From: UBA2988 sp965237965
Lineage (GTDB): Bacteria; Gemmatimonadota; Gemmatimonadetes; Longimicrobiales; Gaopeijiaceae
DNA length: 64,000 bases
Direction of reading: 5' to 3'
Assembly (NCBI GenBank): GCA_965237965.1
Contig: CBDEGT010000001.1
Span: 434,001 to 498,000 of the forward strand
Part shown: piece after piece, positions 42,871 to 51,103 of the stretch
Numbering within the stretch: the stretch's first letter is position 1
How the letters are laid out: the number at the start of each line of letters is the position of its first letter
The notes under the pieces: generated by a model
What the model was told of the DNA's origin: nothing
Database searches by the model: none
Seen by the model: the letters and a program-made list of their open reading frames with translations, nothing else
Made by a program: the position numbers and the translations under genes

Positions 42871-43632
42871 CTATCCACGATGGCCCCGTCGCATGAGGTG
42901 CTCAAATGCGCTAATGAGCCGTTCCTTGGCCTTATCCGGATCCTCGGCTTGAATGAACTCGATAGCGTGGAACCCATCGCCTCCCTTTCGGTTCTGCGGG
43001 GGCTCAAGGGCCTCAATCAACACCGCCTCCATCGCAACCACGACATCTCGTATGCCGTATGTATTGGGGATCTGACCGAGTGTCCCGTTCTCCTCGACTG
43101 GTCGAACTCCAAACCACGAGAACCGATTCCAGCGAGTCTTAAGACGATCGCGGGTATGTGCAGAGAGGCGCGTCCCCAGAGTTGATTCCGTAGCTCGACC
43201 TACGTACACGATATCCCGGAAATCGTGCAGAAGGTAAATCCCTGTCTGTTCGGTCATATTGACGAACGCCGCGCCTGGTTGCTCGGAACCGAGGATCGCC
43301 GGCTTGCCGGTCCAGTTTACAAGATCGCGTTCCCAAAACATCCCCAATGCCATGATGGGACTTACTCGTTCGGTTTCAGGATAGGGATCATCTACGCCAC
43401 CGTTCAAGTCGCCAGCCCCACGGAGCCGCCAAATAGCTGGCGCGACCTTTTCAAAGACATCCTTCTTCTCGGCCAGAACTGTATAGACGGTGTTGGACGG
43501 CGTGGCACCAAAATTCTTACGCAAATCTTGGGAGACGATGCGTTGCGCAATCTCCGCGTAGTGGAGGGCGGCCCCCTCATCGCTGAGGACCTTCTCGATT
43601 GCGGCTTGCCATATCATCTCTCTCGGGCTCAT
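42871..43632 (-). CDS. HARE-HTH / GIY-YIG nuclease
   Basis: A 253-residue protein with two domains. Residues 5-70 (MIWQAAIEKVLSDEGAALHY, AEIAQRIVSQDLRKNFGATP) form a HARE-HTH winged helix, a module known from restriction enzymes and chromatin proteins that senses DNA modification or structure. Residues about 130-215 form a GIY-YIG nuclease: TGIYLLHDFRDIVYVGRAT gives the GIY and YVG elements, RLSAHTRDRLKTRWNRFSW the conserved Arg/His stretch, and VVAMEAVLIEALEPPQNRK the catalytic Glu. Such a fusion is expected of a type II or modification-dependent restriction enzyme. No methyltransferase is adjacent; the small zinc-ribbon gene downstream is the only partner. Confidence 0.8.
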   Translation of the reverse strand: MSPREMIWQAAIEKVLSDEGAALHYAEIAQRIVSQDLRKNFGATPSNTVYTVLAEKKDVFEKVAPAIWRLRGAGDLNGGVDDPYPETERVSPIMALGMFWERDLVNWTGKPAILGSEQPGAAFVNMTEQTGIYLLHDFRDIVYVGRATESTLGTRLSAHTRDRLKTRWNRFSWFGVRPVEENGTLGQIPNTYGIRDVVVAMEAVLIEALEPPQNRKGGDGFHAIEFIQAEDPDKAKERLISAFEHLMRRGHRG

Positions 43633-44636
43633 CCGGCTAGCTCTCCTTCTTGGCTCGTCGTGCTACAGGTCGGCACCGTGCGAACGAGCTACCGTGTGTC
43701 GCATTCGCAACGCGCCATTGTAACCGCCGTTGTTCAGGCCGAGCAATCTTGGCCGTTCCCGCGCTATCGGCGGCGATGAGGACCTGGGATTCTAGCGCGG
43801 AATTCTCGCAGGGCTGGCGCTGGATCGGGGCTGGGGCTTTGTCGAGGAACCACGGTGGAGAGTTGGCGAGCGGTCGTGTATGTGGGGGACCAAGGGAGAG
43901 AGAGCCGCTCGTCTAGCGAGATCCGACGGCTCACTGGCCGACAGCGCAGGACCTTCGATGCCCATCGACACCGGGCCTCGATCCCACAGGGAACGGACCC
44001 TCTGCTGACGAGACACGTGACCGAAGGATGTAATTCACGGCAAGTAGTACTAGGACTAGCTGTGCCGATCATAAGATGTTGTTATACAACATGTTGTCGT
44101 TCGAAACAGTGGTCTCTGTATCACTTCAGATATACAAATATGAGGGAGAAGTCGTCGGACCGAGTGGGATGGCTGCGGACGAAGTTCGGGGCAAGGAAGG
44201 CGGAGAGACAAGTCGGACCGGGCGATCTCCCACTCCCCACGGAGCCGTATCCAGCGCAGATCAGCTTTGGGATAGGAGACGGTCGCGCGGCGGGATGAAA
44301 CATGCCACGACTTGATAGGGGTCTACCCCGTGACTGTATCTCTCGATGTGCGCCAAGATGTCTGGCCGTCGATCACGCACGGCAGCAAACACTGCCAAGG
44401 GGAACCCTGGCCCAACACGATGGGGTTCGTCGTCGGCAAGTTGTCTTGCAACCTCGGCGACGCCGTCCTTGACCCATTGCTTTATTGGCCGCTACCTCGA
44501 TCGTTGACGCATCTCTCGTGCTCTCCAAGTAGCACGGTCGCAGCCCACAAGTAGTCCCGCAAGGCCCGGAGAGTGTCGAAGCTCCCTGGCTTTCCTGTTG
44601 CAGGATTCGGAGTACACCGGAGTCAGAATCGGTACC
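43633..44636. other. No recognisable gene; AT-rich patch with a 12-bp palindrome
   Basis: Frames here are short and without family resemblance. Around 44076-44100 the local AT content rises and the perfect palindrome ACAACATGTTGT occurs within TTGTTATACAACATGTTG, which could be an operator of a vanished gene. The minus strand just after 43632 presumably holds the promoter of the GIY-YIG gene. Confidence 0.3.
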
Positions 44637-44760
44637 GCGGCGAGGCGCCCTACCGGCGCAAGGACCTGTTTGGGCGGAGGCACTGACCCATGAGCGACTG
44701 GGCCTCGTATCTCGCCGGTGAGCGTCGAGACGCGGAGGTCGGGCACAAGCGGGTAGAGCG
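44637..44760 (+). pseudogene. P4-type integrase, C-terminal remnant
   Basis: APYRRKDLFGRRH and, after a stop and frame change, MSDWASYLAGERRDAEV represent the tyrosine region and C-terminal end of the family. A TGA separates the two parts. The frame from 44690 then runs without a break into an IS3 transposase remnant. Confidence 0.65.
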
Positions 44761-45050
44761 GATCTGGAGGCAGGAGGGGCTGAAGGTGCCGGAGCGGCAG
44801 CCGAAGCGAGGTCGGCTGTGGCTCAACGACGGATCGTGCATCCGGCTGAGGCCGCTGTATCGGGGCCACGTCTGGTCGTACGACTTCGTGGCCTCGAGGA
44901 CGCACGACGGGCGTGCGCTGAAGCTGCTGACAGTGCTGGACGAGCACACGAGGGAGTGCCTGGCGATCGTGGTGGCTCGCAAGATCCGCTCGCACGACGT
45001 GCTCGAGGTGCTGGCCGATCTGTTCGTCCGACACGGGTGTCAGAAGCGAC
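44750..45050 (+). pseudogene. IS3-family transposase (orfB), central remnant
   Basis: HKRVERIWRQEGLKVPERQP, then GRLWLNDGSCIRLRPLYRGH and VWSYDFVASRTHDGRALKLL followed by TVLDEHTRECLAIVV, is the middle of an IS3-type orfB with the first catalytic Asp in WSYDF. The start and the D-E end are absent. Read in frame with the integrase remnant, it forms the 135-residue frame 44690-45097. Confidence 0.75.
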
Positions 45051-45173
45051 GGCCTGACGTCGTCAGAGCGCGAGGAGTTGAGGGGCCTACGCCGTGAGAA
45101 CAAGCGGCTGCGCATTGAGCGGGAAATTCTAAAAAAAGCCGCGGCCTGGTTCGCTCAGGAGACCGACTCCTGA
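45051..45173 (+). pseudogene. IS3-family orfA, C-terminal remnant
   Basis: GLTSSEREELRGLRRENKRL then RIEREILKKAAAWFAQETDS and a stop at 45171-45173 is the leucine-zipper end of an IS3-type orfA. In an intact element orfA precedes orfB; here it follows an orfB piece, so two elements or a rearrangement are involved. Confidence 0.75.
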
Positions 45174-45415
45174 GGAGAACCTTGATCACGGTCGGTCGAA
45201 GTGCGTTCTATCTGGGGCAGTTCATACACACACCTAAACCCGCCGTGCTCACCACCCCTTCGGAGACATCTTGGTGGTAATGGACCCCGGCCGCTTGTTG
45301 TAGGGAACCCCGCTTCCTCGGCCGAGTATAATGATCCCATTCTTCGCCCGTTCTGAAGATCGCAAGAGGCGGTCTCAGAGGGGCCTTTTCTTGTTTAAGG
45401 AAGGTGGAATCGGCA

Positions 45416-45604
45416 ATGACAGATTGGCCTTACGGCGAGGCCGTCCGGCTTCGTTGCCCAGAGTGCGAGCGCTTGGTTCGCATGGTGCCAGTGGCGGGGC
45501 TTAGATCGCGGAACGTGGATATGGAATGCGAAGGCCCTGATGGTTGCGGGTGGCACACACGGGCCACACTCGACCGGCCGCTTGAAGAATACCAAGTGAT
45601 CTAG
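45416..45604 (+). CDS. Small zinc-ribbon protein
   Basis: A 62-residue protein (MTDWPYGEAVRLRCPECERL) with C-P-E-C at residues 14-17 and a second pair, C-x(6)-C in MECEGPDGCGW near residue 40, consistent with a zinc ribbon. GGAAGGTGG lies about 10 bases before the ATG, and a TATAAT box at 45331-45336 upstream could be its -10 element; the leader between them contains an imperfect hairpin near 45360-45390. No neighbour suggests a function, and I do not recognise the family. Confidence 0.5.
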   Translation: MTDWPYGEAVRLRCPECERLVRMVPVAGLRSRNVDMECEGPDGCGWHTRATLDRPLEEYQVI

Positions 45605-45919
45605 GCGGATGGTCTGTTACATTCAAACTGACCCATCACGCTCCGATTCCCCCATGCTCATGCCACGTGTCTGGCTGCCCCGAACCACCGGGACGGCTTA
45701 ACTCTCCGGTGCCGTGCCCCGAGGTTCGTCGCCCACAAGACGACGCCGCACGTGTCAGGAGGCTTGTTCGGTCAAGACAACCGGAACCTGTCAGCCAGGT
45801 GCCGAAGCAACTTTCCCAGCATCAGTCTTTGCCTGGCCCGTAGGGCCCGAGAAACCGTTCGCTGGACCCCACAGTCAAGGGGTGGGTTGCCGGCTACCCC
45901 GTCGAGGGTCTGTGCTAGC
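45605..45919. other. No recognisable gene
   Basis: Only short frames without resemblance to known proteins lie between the zinc-ribbon gene and the GTG at 45920. Confidence 0.35.
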
Positions 45920-46118
45920 GTGACCATCTACGAACTCATCAACGCAGACAACGTCCGCGCGCGAGGAATTGCTGCATTTGTAGACGCCGGAGATATGCAA
46001 GCTGCTGCCGAAGCCTCAAGAAAGGAAGCGCCGATCACGATCATCAACGAACTGCTCTTGCAGTCGAATATCCCAATTACCATTAGCATCCGCGATAATG
46101 AGCGTGTAATGGCAAGCA
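45920..46118 (+). pseudogene. Start of an unknown gene, cut at the barrel-protein fragment
   Basis: A GTG-initiated frame reads VTIYELINADNVRARGIAAF and VDAGDMQAAAEASRKEAPIT, IINELLLQSNIPITISIRDN, a regular helical protein-like text, up to about 46118. From there it overlaps the barrel protein in another phase and becomes meaningless. It appears to be the 5' part of an unrecognised gene fused by rearrangement to the next fragment. Confidence 0.3.
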
Positions 46119-46121
46119 AGA

Positions 46122-46817
46122 ATGGCGGGCCGGAACCGGTACCAGTTCGAGACGTTCGCGGGGAAGCTCCGCAAGGTCCGCAAAGAGCTCGGCTACGGCC
46201 TCAACGTGGACTTTCGTGGGGAGTACCGCGCCAGCGAGGGCCTGCTCTTCCTCGGCTACGGGATCACCGACCGGGTCGCATTCGAGCTCGAGGCGGCGGT
46301 GATCACGGCCCGGCAGGACAAGGCGGCCGACGACCCTTCGAACATGCCCGCGCGCGTCGAGGAATCAGGGCTGGGCGATGTGGAGAGCCAGCTTCGCGTC
46401 CTGTTGGCGCAGGAGACCGAGGATCGCCCCGGTGTCTTCTCGTACTTCGAGACGGTCTTCCCGCTGCAGCGAACGCGCAGGCTGATCGGCACCAAGGATT
46501 GGGAGTTCGTTCTGGGGGGCGGCATCGTTCGGGGGTTCGCGTGGGGAACGATCACGGTGCGGCTAGCGACCGAGTACGACCGCGAGGAGAATACGATGGC
46601 CTTCGGCGAGTATGCGCTCGAGTACCTGAAGCGCGTCTCTCCCCGGCTCCGGCTCTTCGCGGCCGTGGAGGGGAGCGAGGACGAGGTCGAGCTGATCACC
46701 GAGGCCCAGGTATTTCTCCGTCCCAACATCTTCCTCAAGCTCAACAATGCGTTCGGCGCTACCTCCAAGGCCACGGGCTGGGCTCCGGAGGTGGGGGTGA
46801 TGTTCTCCTTTCAATAG
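46122..46817 (+). pseudogene. Outer-membrane beta-barrel protein, N-terminally truncated
   Basis: The 231-residue frame has alternating strand patterns throughout (GYGLNVDFRGEYRASEGLLF, WEFVLGGGIVRGFAWGTITV, EYALEYLKRVSPRLRLFAAV) and ends in phenylalanine-x-phenylalanine (MFSFQ), near the usual barrel C-terminal signature. It resembles barrel proteins I associate with Gemmatimonadota. There is no signal peptide: a stop codon lies in frame just 13 bases before the ATG and the upstream DNA is a different gene, so the 5' end has been lost. Function is unknown; a substrate-uptake channel is possible. Confidence 0.55.
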
Positions 46818-46839
46818 TGCAGGCGGATTAAAGGATCCA

Positions 46840-48264
46840 TCACCAAGTGGCCGACAGCCGCAGGTGACCGCCGTCGAACGGCTCTCGCGCGAAATGATCC
46901 AGATCCCAACGGAGGCCGGCGGTGACCTCGAAACCCGACCCGAAACGGTAGCCACCCTCCATCGTCAGCCGTTGATTCAGCGCAGTGAGCCAGGGCGCCC
47001 GGGAGCCCGCGTCCTGGTCCAGCAGCGCGTAGCTCAGGCGGCCGGTCCATCCCACCTCGAGCTGCCGGGCGAGCACTGTGCGGGCGAAGAGCTCGCGGTC
47101 GCGGTGCTCGATGGGAGCGCCGTCGGTCGGAGTTCGCCACTCGGGTCGCCGCACCCGAGCCAGCTCCGCCTCTAGCGTCCACGCCCGGTCCAGACGGCCC
47201 CGAGCGCGCGCACCCATCGTCATGGTCTGTTCCCGAAGCGTGAAGCCGAGCCCGCTCGCCGGCGCCCGCCGCTCGGTGTCCGCTCTCGCCCAGGTGCCGT
47301 ACAGCACGACCGCCACCCGCTCGAGCGGTGTGACCTGAAACAGTGCTCCCACGAACATCACCCGTTCGAGCTGGCTGAACGGCGCCTGACCGGTCGCCGG
47401 GAAGGTCACGCGCACCTCGGTTCGGCGGCTCGACCCTGCCCGCAACTCCGCCCGCCATCGTGACGCCGCCGCTCTAAGGGTCGTACGCGCCGCGAGAGGA
47501 AGCGCCGCGTAGTCGAAGTGGGCATCCACCTCGTCCGCCCTCACCCCCAGGCCCTGGAAGATCGCGTCGTTGAACGCGTCGAGTGCGGCCACGCGGGCCT
47601 CCAGCTCCCAGTGGCGGCCTTCTCCGTCTCCCCAGGAGCGCGCGAGCGCCAGCTCCACGTCGGCGGACGGCTTGAAGAAGTGGACGCCGAGCCCCACGCG
47701 CACCGTCCACGGCGTCCCGAGCACGTCGCGCCAGCCAATCCCGATCCACGGGTAGTCGCGCCGTGCGGTGAGCGATCGCTCTCTGCGGTAGCGCGCAACC
47801 AGGTCCACCGGGCCGGAGATATGGGCCTCCTGGTGCCAGTCCACGATGGTCAGGATGTGCGGATGGCTGATCGAGGCCCCGGCGACGCGGAGGCCGCTCG
47901 CCACCTCGGTCCAGCGCGCGTCCTCGCCGGCCGTGAAGAGGCCCGAGCGTAGATCCAGCTCGTACTCGTGGTCCATGCGGGAATTGAAGCGCTGGAAGGT
48001 CCCCTCCTCGGCGAGACGGCCGAAGTAGGCACCGTCGCGGTCGAGCAGGGAGAGCCAGATCTGGTCCGCCCAGGCCGCGAGCGTGGCGAGAGACGTCGAC
48101 TCGGGCTTTCCCGCCGGCGGAGCCGCGGATCGCTCCTCGCCTGTCTGAGCGCGGAGCGACGACACGGCGACGAAGGAAACCGCCAGAATGGCGGCCAGCG
48201 CCCCCGCCGCCTCCGAGCGACGGGTGCCCGAAGCACGTGCGTCCCTGGCGTCCCTGGTGGCCAC
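46840..48264 (-). CDS. Exported outer-membrane beta-barrel protein
   Basis: A protein of about 474 residues with a signal peptide (AGALAAILAVSFVAVSSLRA-Q, near residues 20-40 from the GTG at 48264), a helical first part (ATLAAWADQIWLSLLDRDGA) and then a long series of amphipathic strands ending LRLSATW, where the final aromatic fits a BamA-dependent barrel. Frames further upstream to 48423 are open, but the longer start would bury the signal peptide, so GTG 48264 is preferred. It is divergent from the sugar-binding lipoprotein gene at 48284. I do not recognise the family. Confidence 0.6.
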   Translation of the reverse strand: MATRDARDARASGTRRSEAAGALAAILAVSFVAVSSLRAQTGEERSAAPPAGKPESTSLATLAAWADQIWLSLLDRDGAYFGRLAEEGTFQRFNSRMDHEYELDLRSGLFTAGEDARWTEVASGLRVAGASISHPHILTIVDWHQEAHISGPVDLVARYRRERSLTARRDYPWIGIGWRDVLGTPWTVRVGLGVHFFKPSADVELALARSWGDGEGRHWELEARVAALDAFNDAIFQGLGVRADEVDAHFDYAALPLAARTTLRAAASRWRAELRAGSSRRTEVRVTFPATGQAPFSQLERVMFVGALFQVTPLERVAVVLYGTWARADTERRAPASGLGFTLREQTMTMGARARGRLDRAWTLEAELARVRRPEWRTPTDGAPIEHRDRELFARTVLARQLEVGWTGRLSYALLDQDAGSRAPWLTALNQRLTMEGGYRFGSGFEVTAGLRWDLDHFAREPFDGGHLRLSATW

Positions 48265-48283
48265 GCTCAACCTTTCCGGCGTC

Positions 48284-49295
48284 GTGCGTATCGATTCACG
48301 CCTGCGTCCCTCCGCACTCACCGTGCTCGCGGCCCTCGCCCTGGTCGGTTGCGATGGCTCTGGCGGCCGCGGTCCCTCGTCCGACGGGCCGGTTGGCGGC
48401 GGCCCCGCGCGTTCCGATCTCACCTACGTGACGGTGACTCACGGAACCTCGGCCGACCCTTTCTGGTCGGTGGTCGCCAACGGGGCTGCGGCAGCCGCCC
48501 GTGACCTGGGCTGTGCGGGTCTCGTACCAGGCACCCAACAGCTTCGACATGGTCGCGATGAGCCAGATCATCGACGCAGCCGTGGTCTCCCATCCGGAAG
48601 GGCTCGTGGTCTCGGTTCCCGACGCCGACGCTCTGGGGCCTGCCATCCGCGCTGCCGTAGAGGCCGGGGTCCCGGTCATCACGATCAACTCGGGTGAAGA
48701 TGCGTTCGCGGCCCTGGGCGCGCTGGCCCACGTGGGTCAGCCGGAGTCCGAGGCCGGGTTCCAGGCGGGCGAGCAACTCGCCGCGGCCGGGGCACGCCGG
48801 GTGCTGTGCGTGAACCACGAGGTGGGGAACGTCGCACTCGACCAGAGGTGCGACGGGCTCCGAGCTGCGATGGTCGCGGCCGGCGGCACCACCTCCATGC
48901 TGGCGGTCGACCTCGCCGACCCCGAGGACACGCGCCAGCGCGTGGCCGGAGCGCTGACCGCGGATCCGGCCATCGACGGGGTGCTGACGCTCGGGACCAC
49001 GGGGGCGGGGCCGGCCCTCGCCGCTTCGCACGAGCTGGGGCGCGAGCGGGACGTCCACCTGGGCACGTTCGACCTCTCGCCGTCGGTGCTGGAGGCGGTC
49101 CGGGACGGCCAGATCCTCTTCGCCATCGATCAGCAGCAATACCTGCAGGGCTACCTCCCGATCGTGCTGCTCACCCTCTACCTCGAGACCGGCACCATCC
49201 CCGGCGACGGCCGCCCGATTGCGACCGGCCCACGCTTCGTGACCGCCGCCACCGCGGAGCGGGCGATCGAGCTTTCACGACGGGGTCTCCGCTGA
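48284..49295 (+). pseudogene. Sugar ABC transporter substrate-binding lipoprotein, frameshifted
   Basis: The N-terminal frame has a lipoprotein signal (LTVLAALALVGCDGSG, lipobox LVGC) and the start of a Peripla_BP_4 domain (YVTVTHGTSADPFWSVVANG). One extra T near 48508 (GGCTGTGCGG instead of GGCGTGCGG) shifts the frame; the remainder from RVSYQAPNSFDMVAMSQIID to TAERAIELSRRG reads in the next frame to 49295. The domain is otherwise complete, like the ribose/rhamnose-binding family. The shift should abolish the product. Its partner permease gene follows directly. Confidence 0.75.
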
Positions 49296-49627
49296 GCGCG
49301 CCGCTGGAGCGGATCCTGGCCCGGCCGGAGACCGCCGCCGCTGCGGGTGCCCTTCTGATCTGGGTCGCCTTCGCCGCACTCGCTGGTCCCGCCTTCCTCG
49401 GTCCCGAGGGAACGGCCTCGTATCTGAACGCGGCGGCGCCGCTGGGCATCCTGGCGGTGGGGGTCGCGCTCCTGATGATCGGGGGGGAGTTCGACCTCTC
49501 GGTCGGCTCCACCGTGGGGGCGGCAGGAATGGCGATCATGCTCCTCACTACCGTGTTCGGGTGGTCCGTGTGGCCGGCGCTCGCCGCGGCCGCCCTTCTC
49601 TCCGTCGCGATCGGCCTGATCCCCTGA
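49291..49627 (+). pseudogene. Sugar ABC transporter permease (RbsC type), truncated by IS3
   Basis: LSAPLERILARPETAAAAGA and then GILAVGVALLMIGGEFDLSVGS, the hallmark segment of BPD_transp_2 ribose-type permeases, in a frame that ends at the IS3 border (about 49624). Around 110 of ~330 residues remain. The start overlaps the binding-protein stop (CTGA), so a CTG or another weak start would be used. No ATPase gene of this transporter is seen. Confidence 0.7.
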
Positions 49628-50115
49628 AACGAGACCAGGTGCAATGTTAGGATCGACCTGGTCTGAAGCTTTTCAGCGAGGAGGTCAGGATGGGAAGGAA
49701 GCGACCCACTCCGGAGCAGATCATCACTGCACTGCGGGAGGCAGAGGTCGGTCTGGCCCGCGGCAAATCCGTGAAGCTGATCAGCCGGGAGCTCGGCATC
49801 ACCGAGCAGACGTACTACCGGTGGAGGCGGGAGTACGGCGGGATGAAGGTGAGCCAGGCACGGCGCCTGAAGGAGCGTGAGCGCGAGAACGGGCGCCTGA
49901 AGCGAGCAGTGGCGGACTTGACACTGGACAAGCTGATCCTGGAGGAAGCGGCCGAGGGAAACTTCTGAGCCCCGAGCGCCGACGACGTTGTGCGGTGCGT
50001 GTACGTCAGCAGCTCGGGGCGTCGGAGAGGAGAGCGTGCCGGGTGCTCGGGCAGCCACGCACGACCCAGGAATGGGCAGACTATCTGGACCGGTGTGCAG
50101 TATCGTCCAGTTAAG
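49624..50115 (+). mobile_element. IS3-family insertion sequence, 3' part deleted
   Basis: The left border, TGAAACGAGACCAGGTGCAA, directly follows the cut permease. orfA is complete, and orfB begins in the -1 frame at about 49965 (SPERRRRCAVRVRQQLGASE, RRACRVLGQPRTTQEW) but stops after some 50 codons near 50115; the rest of the element is missing. Confidence 0.75.
49690..49968 (+). CDS. IS3-family transposase orfA
   Basis: A 92-residue helix-turn-helix protein: PTPEQIITALREAEVGLARG, then the recognition helix region SRELGITEQTYYRWRREYGG and a leucine zipper LKERERENGRLKRAVADLTL ending EEAAEGNF, the standard form of IS407-group orfA. GAGGTCAGG precedes the ATG. In a complete element a -1 frameshift near its end would fuse it to orfB; orfB is truncated here, so no transposase can be made. 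Confidence 0.85.
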   Translation: MGRKRPTPEQIITALREAEVGLARGKSVKLISRELGITEQTYYRWRREYGGMKVSQARRLKERERENGRLKRAVADLTLDKLILEEAAEGNF

Positions 50116-50219
50116 TCCATAAATGACTGTGATAACAGTAAGTTACGAGCATAGACTAGCAACGCACTCTGCTCACAACATCCATTGATATCCGCCTCCA
50201 TCCCCTATATTATGCGGGG

Positions 50220-51050
50220 ATGGTTACTGTAACGAACGCGGCCACTCCGCCCCGGAAAACCAAGCCCAAGGGCCGCCATCCAGACAAGGCCCTGTCGGCC
50301 GCCTTCGTGCGCACTGCCCCGCCTGGAAGACACGCGGACGGCAACGGTTTGTACCTCTTCGTCCAGCCGAGCGGAACCCGGAGCTGGATCCAGCGCCTGG
50401 TCATCCGGGGTCGGCGCCGCGAGCTCGGGCTCGGCAGCATCGCGCTGGTCTCCCTCGCCGAGGCCCGGGAAAAGGCGCTGGCCAACCGCAAGCTGGCTCG
50501 CGAGGGCGGCGACCCGCTTGCCGAGAAGCGTCGTAGGCAGGGCGTACCGAGCTTCGCCGAAGCCACCGCGCGTGTGGTAGAACAGAAGCAATCCGGCTGG
50601 CGAAGTCGGGCGCACGGCCGCGGGTGGATCTTGACCTTCGAGCGGTACGCCTTCCCGCGCATCGGGAAGATGCCGGTCTCGGAGGTCACTAGCGCCGACG
50701 TGCTGGAGATCCTCGCGCCCATCTGGCACACGAAGGCGGACACCGCCCGGCGGTTGCGGCAGCGCATCCGCGCGGTGTTGGAGTGGGCGGTGGCGATGGA
50801 GTTCCGGATCGACAACCCCTGTGACCGGATCGACCCGGTCCTGGGTCCACAGCGTGACGTCGTGCAGCACATGCGGGCGCTGCCGCATCGAGAGGTGGCC
50901 GCGGCCATCCAGACCGCGCGGGCATCAACGGTGCCGCTGGCCGTCCGGCTGGCGTTCGAGTTCCTGGTGCTGACGGCGGCACGATGGGGTGAGGTGCGGT
51001 GGGCCGAGTGGACAGAAGCCGACAGGTTCACATCTACTTGGGGTAATTGA
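50220..51050 (+). pseudogene. P4-type integrase truncated by conjugative element copy B
   Basis: From ATG 50220 (MVTVTNAATPPRKTKPKGRH) the DUF4102 domain (ADGNGLYLFVQPSGTRSW to LAREGGDPLAEKRR) and the core-binding domain (VTSADVLEILAPIWHTKADT) are intact, and the first catalytic Arg is altered in context (LTAARWGEVRWAEWTEADR). Homology to the paralogue at 1527 ends at about 51028; the last codons FTSTWGN come from the terminus of copy B. The HxxR box and tyrosine are lost. It shows exactly where copy B's end lies. Confidence 0.85.
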
Positions 51051-51103
51051 ACTTACGGGCATACCGGACCGGATTCCCGCCGATTGATTCCCGCTGATTG
51101 GTC
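51029..51103 (-). other. Integrase-proximal terminus of copy B (candidate attachment end)
   Basis: Read on the minus strand after the integrase stop: AGCGGGAATC, GGCGGGAATCC, then CCGGTATGCCCGTAAGTTCA and ATTACCCCAAGTAGATG, then integrase sequence of the interrupted host gene. The order of repeated GCGGGAA and GTAAGTTCAAT is shared with copy C. Confidence 0.55.

Noticed and set aside
46840..48423. Longer start (ATG 48423) for the exported barrel protein
   Set aside because: It would place ~70 charged residues before the signal peptide and overlap the divergent lipoprotein gene; GTG 48264 is more plausible.
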